26,716 nt of DNA from CAUYUA01 sp963575675 (GTDB taxonomy: Bacteria > Pseudomonadota > Alphaproteobacteria > Azospirillales > Azospirillaceae), in the NCBI GenBank assembly GCA_963575675.1, contig CAUYUA010000231.1, positions 1 through 26,716 on the forward strand, given 5' to 3'. Made by a program: the position numbers and the translations under genes. Position 1 is the first letter of the stretch; each line of letters starts with the position of its first letter. This document shows positions 1-8,772 of the stretch, in pieces. The notes beneath the pieces are model-generated. The model worked only from the letters and a program-made list of their open reading frames with translations, was not told where the DNA came from and made no database searches.

Positions 1-1047
1 TCAACGCTCGCCAACAAGCGTCGACAACACCTTCCTCCGTTATCCCCCCCCCCCAATAAACACCGCATCCGGCGCCTCCAACCCCTCTAGAACACCCGGA
101 GCGCGCCCAATAACCAATTTCACCCCCCAAGCCTCCAACGCCGCGCGATTTCTCTCAATCAAGAGACCACGCGAAACATCGCTCTCAACAGCAACCGCAC
201 AACATGATGGATGACTGCGCGCCCACTCGATTCCAATCGAGCCACACCCGGCGCCGACATCCCATAGCGCCTCTCCCGGCTTCGGAGCCAAACGAGCCAA
301 TGTCATCGCGCGCACATCGCGCTTGGTCAATTGCCCATCATGCTGATACGCCTCATCCGGCAATCCCGCCAAGCTCGACCAAACCCGGGCTTGCGTCTCT
401 GCCCAACCGGCCTCGGCCTCCGCCCGACACGCCACCGCCGTCACGTTCAAATCAGCGCAATCATCATATGGCCAATCCTCGGCAATTCCTTCCAGCCGAC
501 GCTCCGCAATTCCTCCCATGCGCTCTAAAACAATGATTCGACTGGCTCCAAACCCTCGCTGAGCCAACAATCGGGCCAACTGCGCCGGAGAGCGCCCATT
601 CTCAGACAAAACCAACAACCGCGCCCCCAAACGAAGATGCGGAAGAACAGTCGTCAGAGGACGCCCATGAACGCTGAGCAAAACAACATCTTGCAACGGC
701 CAACCCAACCGCGCTGCGGCCAAAGAAAACGACGACGGAGCCGGAAACACGCGAATTTCTTCCGGATCGACCAAACGCCAGAGCCCCACGCCGACTCCGC
801 ACATCATAGGATCGCCGCTCGCCAAAACGCACACAGAGACGCCACGCCAGGCCAACACCATTTCATATGCGCTGGAAAACGGCTTCGGCCATTGCAGACG
901 TTCTTGCATCGCGACTTCGGGAATCATGTCGAGGTGACGCTGTCCACCGATCAGCACCTTGGCGTCAAGAACAATCCGACGCGCCTCCCCCCCTAAACCA
1001 CTCAATCCGTCTTCGCCAATCCCCACGACGTTAAGCCACGCCGTCAT
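1..1047 (-). CDS. cobL: Precorrin-6Y C5,15-methyltransferase (decarboxylating), CbiE-CbiT fusion; partial and frameshifted
   Basis: This enzyme methylates precorrin-6Y at C5 and C15 and decarboxylates the acetate side chain in aerobic cobalamin synthesis. The N-terminal half is CbiE-like (start MTAWLNVVGIGEDG, then ASGDPMMCGVG near residues 76-86). The C-terminal half is a CbiT-like SAM methyltransferase (LTKRDVRAMTLARL near 240, then WDVGAGCGSIGIEW at 262-275). The ATG at 1047 gives the family N-terminus and has GAGGGG just upstream; a longer in-frame ORF to 1227 overlaps the ankyrin gene and is not used. The readable frame stops at position 40 right after FIGGGG, at 335 residues, roughly 65-70 short of the usual family length. 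The cause is a run of 11 G (44-54). With 9 or 12 G the frame continues as ITEEGVVDACWRAL, as expected for CobL, and runs off the window. It lies 34 bp downstream of the ankyrin gene. Confidence 0.9.
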
Positions 1048-1081
1048 CACCCGCCCCTCATCCCACACAGAACAAACAATC

Positions 1082-2143
1082 TCAACTCTTTGTCGTAAAA
1101 CGACGAAAAAAGCGGCCAACCGATCCCATAACTCCAAACGCCTCGTCGTTCCGCTCACACCCCATATCCGCATCCGCGCAAGAGGAAGCCACAACGCGCG
1201 TAGAAAGCGCCAAGAAGTCATCTTCACTTCTCTTTGGCGACACAGCTTTATTCGGCATGGACGAACTTTGAATCAGCGCCGCCCCCTGCATGCGCAATGT
1301 TTCCGGCTCGATAGAAACGCCGCTTGCGCTTAAAGTCTCTCGCAGACGCGGACTCAACCTGCTGATATCTGCTCCCGAGTCCAGCAGCATGCTTGTCAAC
1401 ACACGACAACCAGCCTGCGCCGCAAGAAAAAGCGCTGTTTCTCCATGATTATTAGCAGCGTTCACTTCTGCGCCACGCGCCAACAACAACTTCACCAATG
1501 CCGAATCGCCCCGACGAATGACCGCTCGCGTCGCCATCATAAGAACTGTATTTCCGTTGCAATCAGTCGCCCTCATATCGGCGCCTCGCGCAAGCAACAA
1601 CGACACGGCGCCCCAATGTCCCACAGAGGCCGCAGCCAGCAGCGGCGTTGCGCCCCCCTGTCGTCGCCCGATCTCTATATCGGCGCCGTCGCTGAGGAGC
1701 AAATCGATTACCTCACGCCGCCCACAAAAAGCGGCCCAGAATAAAGCGGTTCGTCCGTGAACATCGCAAGCGTCGCGATCAACTTTACGCTCTAAAAGCA
1801 AGCGCGCCACACGACAATGCCCTCCGACCGCAGCCCCCATCAAAGGCGTGGCGCGGTCTTTATCGCGCGTACAGATGTCGGCGCCCGCATTCAATAAGAA
1901 CTGAGCCGTATAGAAGTGGCCTTCCCGCGCGGCGACGTTCAGCGGAGAAACGCCTTGAAAATCGATGGCATTAATATAGGCGCCGTTTTCCACCAACAAC
2001 CGAACCGTTTTGATGTGCCCCTGACGCGCGGCCTCCACCAACGGAGACGTTCCGTCCATATCCGGATGATCGACGGAAACTCCGGCGGCCAATAACCTTT
2101 GGACGTCGTGAATCTCACCCTTTCTTACCACATCGACCAGCAT
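1082..2143 (-). CDS. Ankyrin-repeat protein
   Basis: This 353-residue protein consists of about eight tandem ankyrin repeats over residues 1-264. Clear units include DGTSPLVEAARQGH, GVSPLNVAAREGH, RATPLMGAAVGGH, GRTALFWAAFCGR and GETALFLAAQAG, each followed by a LL.xGAD-type helix and turn. Ankyrin repeats bind other proteins; no enzymatic domain is attached. The last 90 residues are polar and unlike ankyrin. There is no signal peptide or membrane segment, so a cytosolic location is inferred. The ATG at 2143 is well supported because an in-frame TAA lies three codons upstream; a GGGGAT is the only nearby ribosome-binding-like sequence. It is downstream of the porin but separated from it by a strong terminator, so it probably has its own promoter in 2144-2263 and may be co-transcribed with cobL. 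Its partner cannot be predicted. Confidence 0.9.
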   Translation of the reverse strand: MLVDVVRKGEIHDVQRLLAAGVSVDHPDMDGTSPLVEAARQGHIKTVRLLVENGAYINAIDFQGVSPLNVAAREGHFYTAQFLLNAGADICTRDKDRATPLMGAAVGGHCRVARLLLERKVDRDACDVHGRTALFWAAFCGRREVIDLLLSDGADIEIGRRQGGATPLLAAASVGHWGAVSLLLARGADMRATDCNGNTVLMMATRAVIRRGDSALVKLLLARGAEVNAANNHGETALFLAAQAGCRVLTSMLLDSGADISRLSPRLRETLSASGVSIEPETLRMQGAALIQSSSMPNKAVSPKRSEDDFLALSTRVVASSCADADMGCERNDEAFGVMGSVGRFFRRFTTKS

Positions 2144-2263
2144 TTCGGCTTATCCCCGGCGGCGGACGATTTTGACGAGCCACGAAATTCCCGCTTGTCG
2201 CTCAGAAAGTCAATCCCTTCGGCAGCGTTTCGAATCAAGGCGCCCGGATACGCACTTACGCAC

Positions 2264-2297
2264 AAAAAAAAACGGCGGCGTATTGCGCCGCCGCCGT
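2264..2297 (-). terminator. Rho-independent terminator of the porin gene
   Basis: Read on the minus strand there is a 9-bp perfect stem (ACGGCGGCG / CGCCGCCGT, 2289-2297 with 2272-2280), an 8-base loop and then nine T (2272-2264). It begins 27 bp after the porin stop codon. Confidence 0.92.
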
Positions 2298-2323
2298 CTT
2301 CTTAAAAATAAGCAGTTCGACGA

Positions 2324-3655
2324 TTAGAACACGACTGCCGAACGGAGCAACCAAACGCTGCCCGAATCGCTGGGGCTGAAGGCTGCCGCCTTTGCACGAT
2401 CGCTCTTGTTCTCGTAGAAGGTGCCTTCCATGCCGCCCAGGAAGCCCGGAGCAATGGTGTACATGGCGCCGAAGGTCACAGCGTCGGTAGTGCGCTTGCC
2501 CGCGACAGCCAGATTGCCTGCATCTTGATAAGAGGCAAACTTGACGCCGGCAACGACGGTGCCTGCATTGGCCTGAGACCCAGTGGCGTACTGCACGCCG
2601 ACATTCCAAGACTGCTGATCGCTCAGCTTGGTCGTAACATTACCAGCGGCGGTCGCAGCTTTTGTCGTTCCTGTGCGGTCGATATACGGAGCCTTGGTGT
2701 AGCCGCTCTTGCCCATGTACAAGTAGCCGCCGCCCAGGGTGAAGCCGCTGTAGCTGACGTTCATGCCGGCCTGAACGGCGGACAAGTCATGGAACTTATT
2801 GAGGTTAGTGGCCGACGAAACTCCTTTGGAGGCGTCGCCGCCAACGTAAGCCACGCCGCCCTGAACTTTCCAACCATTAAAGGTGTTGGTGTAGTTGGCG
2901 CCGATTTCGTAGACGTCCTGGAAATTGCTGGAGAAAGGAGTGGCGTTAGTAACGATGCTGCCACGCGTTACGTCAACAGCGTTGCTGTCCGTGCGCGGCA
3001 AATAGCTGAAAGTGGCCTGGAAACCACTGAAACGCGGCGTGAAATAGTTCACGCGAGTGCCCGCGTTAGCAGCAACCGGAAGCTGATAACCAACGGTCGA
3101 AGCGCCGCCAGTCCACTGAGAGAAGGCAAGACCATCGACGACGCCAGCGCCCGCCGCAGTGTTGTTCAACGTGTTGGCACGTTGATCATTGCGCGTGAAG
3201 AGCTGCCAAGCGTCATAGATCGCCAACGCTTGGAAATCCATCGGATGACCGGTCATGCCCACTGCGTAAGCTTGATCGTTCGGGCTGTTGACGCCACCGG
3301 CCTCAACACGACCGAATTTGCCTTCAGCAAATAAGAAAGCCCGATCATGATCGACGGCAGAGTTGGGCGTATTCGGAGCGGCGTTCAAACCGGCGGCGCG
3401 GATGCGCAGACGAGCGCCGTAGGTGATTCCGTTGTCGGCCTTCGCTTGCGGCGTGATGACGAGCCGGAAACGATTGTTGAACTCAGTCACGCGCTGATCG
3501 CTGCTACGATCCTGGCTGACCGCGCCAGCCTGGAAGAAGGCGTCGCCGCCCATCAGGATTTGGAACTTTCCATTCGGAACGTCAGCGGCGTTGGCGGAAC
3601 CGACACCATACGCAAGAGCGGCAACGGCGCAGCCGGCCAAAAGAAAACGCTTCAT
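2324..3655 (-). CDS. Gram-negative outer-membrane porin
   Basis: This is a 443-residue general porin. The ATG at 3655 is chosen because GGAGG lies 8 bases upstream and the product begins with a good Sec signal peptide, MKRFLLAGCAVAALAYGVGS, with cleavage predicted after Ala-Asn-Ala at residue 23. The mature protein starts ADVPNGKFQILMGGDAFFQAG and shows the alternating polar/aromatic pattern of beta strands, for example VQGGVAYVGG and FTLGGGYLYMG. The protein ends in Phe (LLRSAVVF), the signal recognised by the Bam complex. It is predicted to form a trimeric 16-strand diffusion channel for small hydrophilic solutes. A longer reading frame to 3823 exists but lacks a plausible start. It is monocistronic, with its own terminator. 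Substrate preference cannot be read from the sequence. Confidence 0.93.
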   Translation of the reverse strand: MKRFLLAGCAVAALAYGVGSANAADVPNGKFQILMGGDAFFQAGAVSQDRSSDQRVTEFNNRFRLVITPQAKADNGITYGARLRIRAAGLNAAPNTPNSAVDHDRAFLFAEGKFGRVEAGGVNSPNDQAYAVGMTGHPMDFQALAIYDAWQLFTRNDQRANTLNNTAAGAGVVDGLAFSQWTGGASTVGYQLPVAANAGTRVNYFTPRFSGFQATFSYLPRTDSNAVDVTRGSIVTNATPFSSNFQDVYEIGANYTNTFNGWKVQGGVAYVGGDASKGVSSATNLNKFHDLSAVQAGMNVSYSGFTLGGGYLYMGKSGYTKAPYIDRTGTTKAATAAGNVTTKLSDQQSWNVGVQYATGSQANAGTVVAGVKFASYQDAGNLAVAGKRTTDAVTFGAMYTIAPGFLGGMEGTFYENKSDRAKAAAFSPSDSGSVWLLRSAVVF

Positions 3656-4246
3656 GATTTTGCCTCCATCATCCTGGCGAGTGTTCAGCTCAGTTCTTTT
3701 TTGTCCAATCCAAGCTGAACAAGAAGTACGCAGACCGAGGGCAAAGCGCAAAGGGGAAAGAGAGTTCATGCAGCGTTGATAGAACAGTGTTGCTTCTAAA
3801 ACACAGATACCCCCTCCCCCCATAAACTCTTCAGAATCGCGACAAACAGCGCCCCATCCCCAAACCCCAGGCCATCCTGTTGATAAAAAACAGAAATGTC
3901 TCGAATTGTCCGCCGAATGCGCCCATTGTCGCCTTTCTTCTCAATTGATTTCGGAAAAAATCCATGAGATAGCCAGCGTCGCCGCGCGACCTGATCGACG
4001 GCAAATCCGCCGATTTCGATTCAAACGTTTGCGACTCAACCCGCAAACACCGATCGTTAATCGACACACGCTCTCGTCCGCCACAGGCTATCGTCCACCC
4101 TCCCTCTCCCGCCGATCCACGCCTCTTGCCGAAGCGCAAAGGCCGAAAATCGGAAACAAGCAGGGCGAACAAGAAGAACGAGCGCGGAAAATGAACGGTT
4201 ACAGAGCGCGCCGGTTTCGCGACCGGGCGGCAGGAAGGACCGCGAT
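3656..4246. other. Divergent intergenic region between porin and kinase
   Basis: This 590-bp stretch must hold the promoters of the porin (minus) and the PAS kinase (plus). I could not pick a convincing -35/-10 pair for either. Short reading frames here on both strands show no family resemblance. The only notable composition is a C-rich patch near 3810-3821. Confidence 0.5.
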
Positions 4247-6601
4247 ATGGCCGACATGAACGACACCCTCGCCCTCTGCTCTTCCGAACTGCTTCAAAAG
4301 ACGGTGGATGCTTTCGCTTCGGCGGCGTTCGTGGTCGAACGGAGAATCGACGGCGCGTTTCAATGCATCGCCTTCAATCAGCACGCGGAGTTCGGCTCCG
4401 GCCTGAGCCGCGAGGAGATTCTCAACCGATCTCCAGACCAGATTTTTCCCCCAGAAGAGGCGCGCGCGCTCGAAGAGCACTATCGAGAGTGCCTCGAAAC
4501 CCAAAACAACATCTGCCACGACGCGCGCCTGACCTTTCCTTCCGGAAAAATCTGCCGCCGCATCGTTCTCATGCCGATGACGGCTCCGGACGGGCGCGTC
4601 GCCCGCATCCTGGGAGTCGCCGATCGCATCACCTTTCAAAGCCAATACAGACAGTGGGTTCAACGCGACATCCGGCGCCTGCTGGCGTATCTCCCAGAGG
4701 CCGCGCTGCTGATCAACAGCGACGAAGGCCGCGTCGCCGCAGCCAACCCCGCCGCCGTCGCCTTCTTCGGGCGAATCGACGAAAATGAGCTGATCGGACT
4801 TAGCATCATCGATCTGGTCGTTCCAGACGAACAACAAGACGCACGTCAACGGTTGAAACGCTTTTGGCAGACTCGCGACAAACTCCCGCTGACCGAGCAA
4901 CGCTTCCGCCTTCCCTCGGGCGAGACGGCCTGCGGTGAGGTCGCCTTGGCCCCCATGCCCGGAGACGATGACGAACATCCTTGGGCCATCGTCACGATTC
5001 GCGACTCGTCACAGCGACTCGCCGCAGAACAGGCATTGCTCGATTCAGAGCATTTGACCCGCGTCATCTTCGACGCCGCAGCCACCGGCGTGATCACCAT
5101 TGACGAAAACGGAATCATTGATCGCTTCAACGCCGCAGCGGAGAAAATGTTCGGCTACGCCGCAGCAGAGGTTCATGGTCAAAGCGTTGCGATTCTCATG
5201 CCCGATCATCACAAAATTCTGCACTGTGAGTATATTCGTCAGTATCTTCTCACCGCACAGGCCCAGATCACCGGAGTCGGACGCGATGTAATCGGTCGTC
5301 GTAAAAATGGCGATCAATTCCCCATCTTTCTCGCGGTCAATGAGTTCCGGTGGCGCGGCCAACGCATGTTTGCCGGAACCGTCGTCGATCAGACCAACCT
5401 CAAAGAACTGCACAACCGTTTGGAAGTCGCCGAACATCGTTTGCGCCAAGCGATTCTCAACATCAATGAAGGATTCGCCATCTGGGGCGCCGAACGGCAA
5501 CTGATCCTCTGCAATCCCCAATACCGAAAAATGTACTCCGCCATTGAAGACATCCTGATTCCCGGCGTGTTCTTTGAAGAAATTATGGTCGCCGCCATTC
5601 AGAGAGGTCTGTTCGACACGAATCTTCGGCCAAGCGAGGACTGGGCGCGCGAATGGAGACGCATCCATTATGAAGGCGGCGTAATGGAGCAACGGCTCTC
5701 TGATGGGCGCTGGCTTTTGCTCAGCAAGCGACTCACCGAGAACGCCGACCTCGTGGGAATCCAGGCCGACATCACCGTTTTAAAAACCCGAGAACTCGAT
5801 TTGGTCGAAACTCAAGGCAAGCTGGAGCGTCTGGCCAAAGACCTTGCGCGACTCGCACGCCACTTTGACGAAGCCCGCCGACAGGCCGTGAAAGAAAACA
5901 TCGAAAAAACACGCTTCCTCAGCCATATGAGTCATGAACTGCGCTCGCCGCTGAACGCCATTCTCGGATTCTCCGAGATCATGATCGGCGAGATGTTCGG
6001 CCCCATCGGTTCGAGTCGCTATCTGCAATACATCAAAGACATTCACCAGAGCGCCAATCACTTATTGCTCTTGATTAACGACATTCTCGATTTGTCGAAG
6101 ATCGAAGCCGGAAAGATGGAGATTCGCCCCGAGCGACTCCAGCCTCAAGAGATCATCTCGGCGTGCCTCAGCATGGTCAAAGCGATCGCCGATGAACGCG
6201 ACGTAAAGCTTCACACGCACTGCGCCAGTGAGAACGCTTCGCTCTACGCCGACCGTCGCGCCGCCAAACAGATTCTGCTCAATCTGCTTTCGAACGCCGT
6301 AAAATTTACGCATCCGGGCGGCGTGGTCCGACTCGAAATGACGTTTTCAGTGGAAGGCGCGACTCTCATCACGGTGTCCGATACAGGAATCGGCATGACG
6401 CCGGAGCAAGTTCAGATCGCGATGAAACCGTTCGAGCAAATCGACAGCTTTTTGGCGCGTCAACATCAAGGAACGGGGTTGGGCTTGCCGATTGTTATGG
6501 CGCTGGTTGAGTTGCACGGCGGACAATTCGACATTCAAAGTTTGGCGGGACAAGGCACGACAGTTCATGTGCGTTTTCCGCCGCCGCCCCCGAATTCTTG
6601 A
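4247..6601 (+). CDS. Multi-PAS sensor histidine kinase with a FixL-like PAS domain
   Basis: This is a 784-residue cytoplasmic kinase with no membrane segment. It has four PAS-like domains (about 20-130, 145-260, 270-390 and 400-515), a coiled linker, HisKA (about 555-625) and HATPase_c (about 665-780). The phosphoacceptor is His563 in SHMSHELRSPLN. The N box is at LLNLLSNAVKFT (Asn683), the G1 box at DTGIG (712) and the G2 box at GTGLGL (742). The third PAS aligns with FixL: ILMPDHHKILHCEYI places His326 at the heme-ligand position and GVGRDV places Arg346 exactly 20 residues later, where FixL has its distal arginine. The fourth PAS is PAS_7-like (NINEGFAIWGAERQL). AGGAAGGA lies 7 bases before the ATG. 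No response regulator is adjacent, so the partner is unknown. Confidence 0.92.
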   Translation: MADMNDTLALCSSELLQKTVDAFASAAFVVERRIDGAFQCIAFNQHAEFGSGLSREEILNRSPDQIFPPEEARALEEHYRECLETQNNICHDARLTFPSGKICRRIVLMPMTAPDGRVARILGVADRITFQSQYRQWVQRDIRRLLAYLPEAALLINSDEGRVAAANPAAVAFFGRIDENELIGLSIIDLVVPDEQQDARQRLKRFWQTRDKLPLTEQRFRLPSGETACGEVALAPMPGDDDEHPWAIVTIRDSSQRLAAEQALLDSEHLTRVIFDAAATGVITIDENGIIDRFNAAAEKMFGYAAAEVHGQSVAILMPDHHKILHCEYIRQYLLTAQAQITGVGRDVIGRRKNGDQFPIFLAVNEFRWRGQRMFAGTVVDQTNLKELHNRLEVAEHRLRQAILNINEGFAIWGAERQLILCNPQYRKMYSAIEDILIPGVFFEEIMVAAIQRGLFDTNLRPSEDWAREWRRIHYEGGVMEQRLSDGRWLLLSKRLTENADLVGIQADITVLKTRELDLVETQGKLERLAKDLARLARHFDEARRQAVKENIEKTRFLSHMSHELRSPLNAILGFSEIMIGEMFGPIGSSRYLQYIKDIHQSANHLLLLINDILDLSKIEAGKMEIRPERLQPQEIISACLSMVKAIADERDVKLHTHCASENASLYADRRAAKQILLNLLSNAVKFTHPGGVVRLEMTFSVEGATLITVSDTGIGMTPEQVQIAMKPFEQIDSFLARQHQGTGLGLPIVMALVELHGGQFDIQSLAGQGTTVHVRFPPPPPNS

Positions 6602-6627
6602 TCCTTGACCTTTTCTCCATAAAAATC

Positions 6628-6662
6628 AAAAGGGTCCAGGGACTGCGTTCCTGGACCCTTTT
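6628..6662. terminator. Bidirectional terminator hairpin, short form of a dispersed repeat
   Basis: A perfect 13-bp stem (6628-6640 with 6650-6662) with a 9-base loop, flanked by A-rich and T-rich sides so it can work on both strands. It sits between the convergent kinase and cyclophilin genes. The same sequence recurs at 25208-25264 and forms the outer part of the long inverted repeats at 9054-9352. Confidence 0.85.
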
Positions 6663-6700
6663 AATTGTTTGCTCGTAATCTTGCTTCTAAAAATAAGACC

Positions 6701-7336
6701 CTATTTGGAAACGTCGGCAGCCACCCGCATCTGAATGATCTTGTCCGGATCCACAACCCGGCCATTCTGCGACGAAGAACCCTTTTTAATCTTATCGACA
6801 AACTCCATGCCTTTCACCACTTGCCCCCAGACGGTGTATTGACCATCCAAGTGAGAAGCAGGCTGGAACACGATAAAAAACTGACTGTCCGCGCTGTTCG
6901 GGTCATTGGTGCGCGCCATTGAAAGCGTTCCGCGCAAATGATGAGCGTTCGAGAACTCCGCCTTTAACTTCTTGCCCGAGCCACCCGAGCCCGTTCCCGT
7001 CGGATCACCCGTTTGCGCCATAAATCCATCAATGACGCGATGGAACACCAAGCCGTCATAAAATTTCTGACGAGTCAATTCCTTGATCCGCGCCACATGA
7101 TTCGGAGCGACATCCGATCGCAACTCGATCTCAACCCGACCGTCCTTTAAATCCAAATACAAAGTATTTTCCAAATCCATCGCTACTGCTCCTCCGCTCC
7201 CTGCCAAAACAATCATCAGGGAAGCCAGGAAGCAGCATTTCACCCGACGGTTTATGGAAAATATCTGTTTCGTCGCCGGCGCGCGCCCTGCGACCGACGC
7301 CGAATTGCGAGAAAACATCCGCCTAAACTCGAACAT
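6701..7336 (-). CDS. Cyclophilin-type peptidyl-prolyl cis-trans isomerase
   Basis: It catalyses cis-trans isomerisation of X-Pro bonds and assists protein folding. The cyclophilin domain starts at ENTLYLDLKDGRVEIEL and includes the signatures FYDGLVFHRVIDGFMAQTGD, SADSQFFIVF and LDGQYTVWGQV. The start is uncertain. From ATG 7336 (GGAG 10 bases upstream) the product is 211 residues with a hydrophobic stretch CCFLASLMIVLAGSGGAVA ending in an Ala-Val-Ala cleavage site, implying export to the periplasm. However, an ATG at 7180, right at that cleavage site, has a very strong GGAGGAG at 8 bases and would give a 159-residue cytoplasmic enzyme. A GTG at 7243 would give a compact signal peptide but has no ribosome-binding site. 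The gene converges with the kinase and is divergent from the lipoprotein cluster. Confidence 0.9.
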   Translation of the reverse strand: MFEFRRMFSRNSASVAGRAPATKQIFSINRRVKCCFLASLMIVLAGSGGAVAMDLENTLYLDLKDGRVEIELRSDVAPNHVARIKELTRQKFYDGLVFHRVIDGFMAQTGDPTGTGSGGSGKKLKAEFSNAHHLRGTLSMARTNDPNSADSQFFIVFQPASHLDGQYTVWGQVVKGMEFVDKIKKGSSSQNGRVVDPDKIIQMRVAADVSK

Positions 7337-7556
7337 TGAGGAAAAACTCCATCGCGTGGGCTCCGCGCAGCGCACGCCGGACCTCGTCTCCGGACCTTGC
7401 CGCGTCGGCAAAATCAAGAATAGTCAAACCCGTCTTTTCTTGCACGGAAATCTGCGTTATACCTTAGAAATCATTCGCATGGCGCGTCCTCCGGTCCAAA
7501 TCGACGGCTGTGGGCGTCAATCAAAGCGCCTTTCCGGCGCCTCTATGGAGAGCGAC

Positions 7557-8153
7557 ATGACCAAACGCATGGCGTCCCCGGCACTCGTCCTCGCCACAAT
7601 AAGCCTCGCCACAATCAACCTTTGCGGCTGCGCCTCAAACGGAACCGCCTACGTCCCCGCTTACGGCTTCATCCCCAACGCAAACGCCCGCGCAAACGCC
7701 CCCATTACGGCAGCCTCCCCCGCCTTGACGTCGACCTTGGCGGTCGCTTCGACCCCTGTCGGCAGCCGCCAAGCAAAAAATCAAATGGCGACAAATCCAA
7801 CGGATCCCTCGGTGATTATGGCGGTTCCGATTTCCACCGCCGCCTCTCCACGCCCCTCCGCCATGCCCCGTCTTTCCCCGCCGGTTCCGATGCACGGATC
7901 AGACAAGCTCTTCCCCGTGATCGCCGCCTCCGGAAACAACGCCGCGCCAATGGTCGCCGCGCCGATTCTCACGGCCTCCGCGACGAACGCCGTCGTCGGA
8001 TACGGTCCCATAAACGCCGTTCCCATCCATGTCTCTCGAATCGAAAACAACGACGAAGACATCATGTCTCCTCCGATCGTGACGGTGTCCTCCATGAGGG
8101 CGCCCGTGATAACCGCTCCGACGTGGGCTTCAGGTGTCGCCAATGGGCGTTGA
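7557..8153 (+). CDS. Ala/Pro-rich putative lipoprotein
   Basis: A 198-residue protein of unknown function. The ATG at 7557 is chosen because GGAG precedes it by 6-7 bases and it begins a signal sequence, MTKRMASPALVLATISLATI, followed by a lipobox-like Leu-Cys-Gly-Cys near residue 25. The mature part is low-complexity, rich in Ala, Pro, Thr and Val, with no recognisable fold; it looks like an extended surface or periplasmic linker. A segment reading NPTDPSVIMAVPI is nearly repeated in the next gene (NPSDPSVMTPVAI). It is first in a cluster of three lipoprotein-like genes and overlaps the next by 11 or 20 bp. I do not recognise a family. Confidence 0.75.
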   Translation: MTKRMASPALVLATISLATINLCGCASNGTAYVPAYGFIPNANARANAPITAASPALTSTLAVASTPVGSRQAKNQMATNPTDPSVIMAVPISTAASPRPSAMPRLSPPVPMHGSDKLFPVIAASGNNAAPMVAAPILTASATNAVVGYGPINAVPIHVSRIENNDEDIMSPPIVTVSSMRAPVITAPTWASGVANGR

Positions 8154-8772
8154 TTTTCGTTTCGCGCGGCGGCTCGCAAAAGGGCTGATTGCAGGGGGAT
8201 GTCTCTTATCTGCGGCGTGCGCGCCGGGAGGCAATCCCAGCGATCCCTCGGTAATGACTCCGGTCGCCATCATCGAGCCTAGTTATGTCTTCACTTTGGG
8301 AGCCCATCAAGCCGACGTCGTCGCCATGCTTGGGCCGCCCTCGCGAGGGCCGCGTTTCGATCGCTACAGCCAGACCAATGAGTTGATCTATTCTTACCCT
8401 TATCCAATTATTCAAGCTGAAAGCGTCTTTCCAAATCACGCCACACGCAACGAGATGGTTAAGAACATTCATATGTTTTTTGACCGAAACCAAATCTTGG
8501 TGCAAATGGCGTACAATATAAATTATTATTATCCCTCCATCACCAACATGCCGGTGCATCGAATCACCGTCTTGCCGCGAGTGGTGGAAAAATTAGGATT
8601 TCCGACGACTCCGAGCAAATCCAACGAAGCCTCACCACCCGCCGCAACGACGGGGACAGAAACCCCGGTCGCCTCGGCTCCGAACGAATCACGCGAAGCC
8701 GTTTTGCCGCTTCGTCCAAATGGAGCCCCTATGGCTTTGATTCCGGCGGCTTCGGAAGGAGAAAAACAATGA
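8143..8772 (+). CDS. Putative lipoprotein with a possible BamE/SmpA-like segment
   Basis: From the ATG at 8143 the product is 209 residues; a GTG at 8134 would add three. Both starts lie inside the end of the preceding gene, suggesting translational coupling. The N-terminus is a signal peptide (RRLAKGLIAGGCLLSAACAP) with Cys in an acceptable lipobox. The middle reads FTLGAHQADVVAMLGPPS, then FDRYSQTNELIYSYPYP. A short helix with a conserved LG-P turn followed by a strand is typical of BamE/SmpA-type small outer-membrane lipoproteins, but I infer this from pattern only. The C-terminal 60 residues are Pro/Ala-rich and disordered. The downstream gene overlaps the stop codon (ATGA). Confidence 0.8.
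   Translation: MGVDFRFARRLAKGLIAGGCLLSAACAPGGNPSDPSVMTPVAIIEPSYVFTLGAHQADVVAMLGPPSRGPRFDRYSQTNELIYSYPYPIIQAESVFPNHATRNEMVKNIHMFFDRNQILVQMAYNINYYYPSITNMPVHRITVLPRVVEKLGFPTTPSKSNEASPPAATTGTETPVASAPNESREAVLPLRPNGAPMALIPAASEGEKQ

Noticed and set aside
3831..4172. A 113-codon minus-strand ORF between porin and kinase
   Set aside because: No family resemblance, no clear ribosome-binding site, and an overlapping plus-strand ORF of similar length; likely chance.
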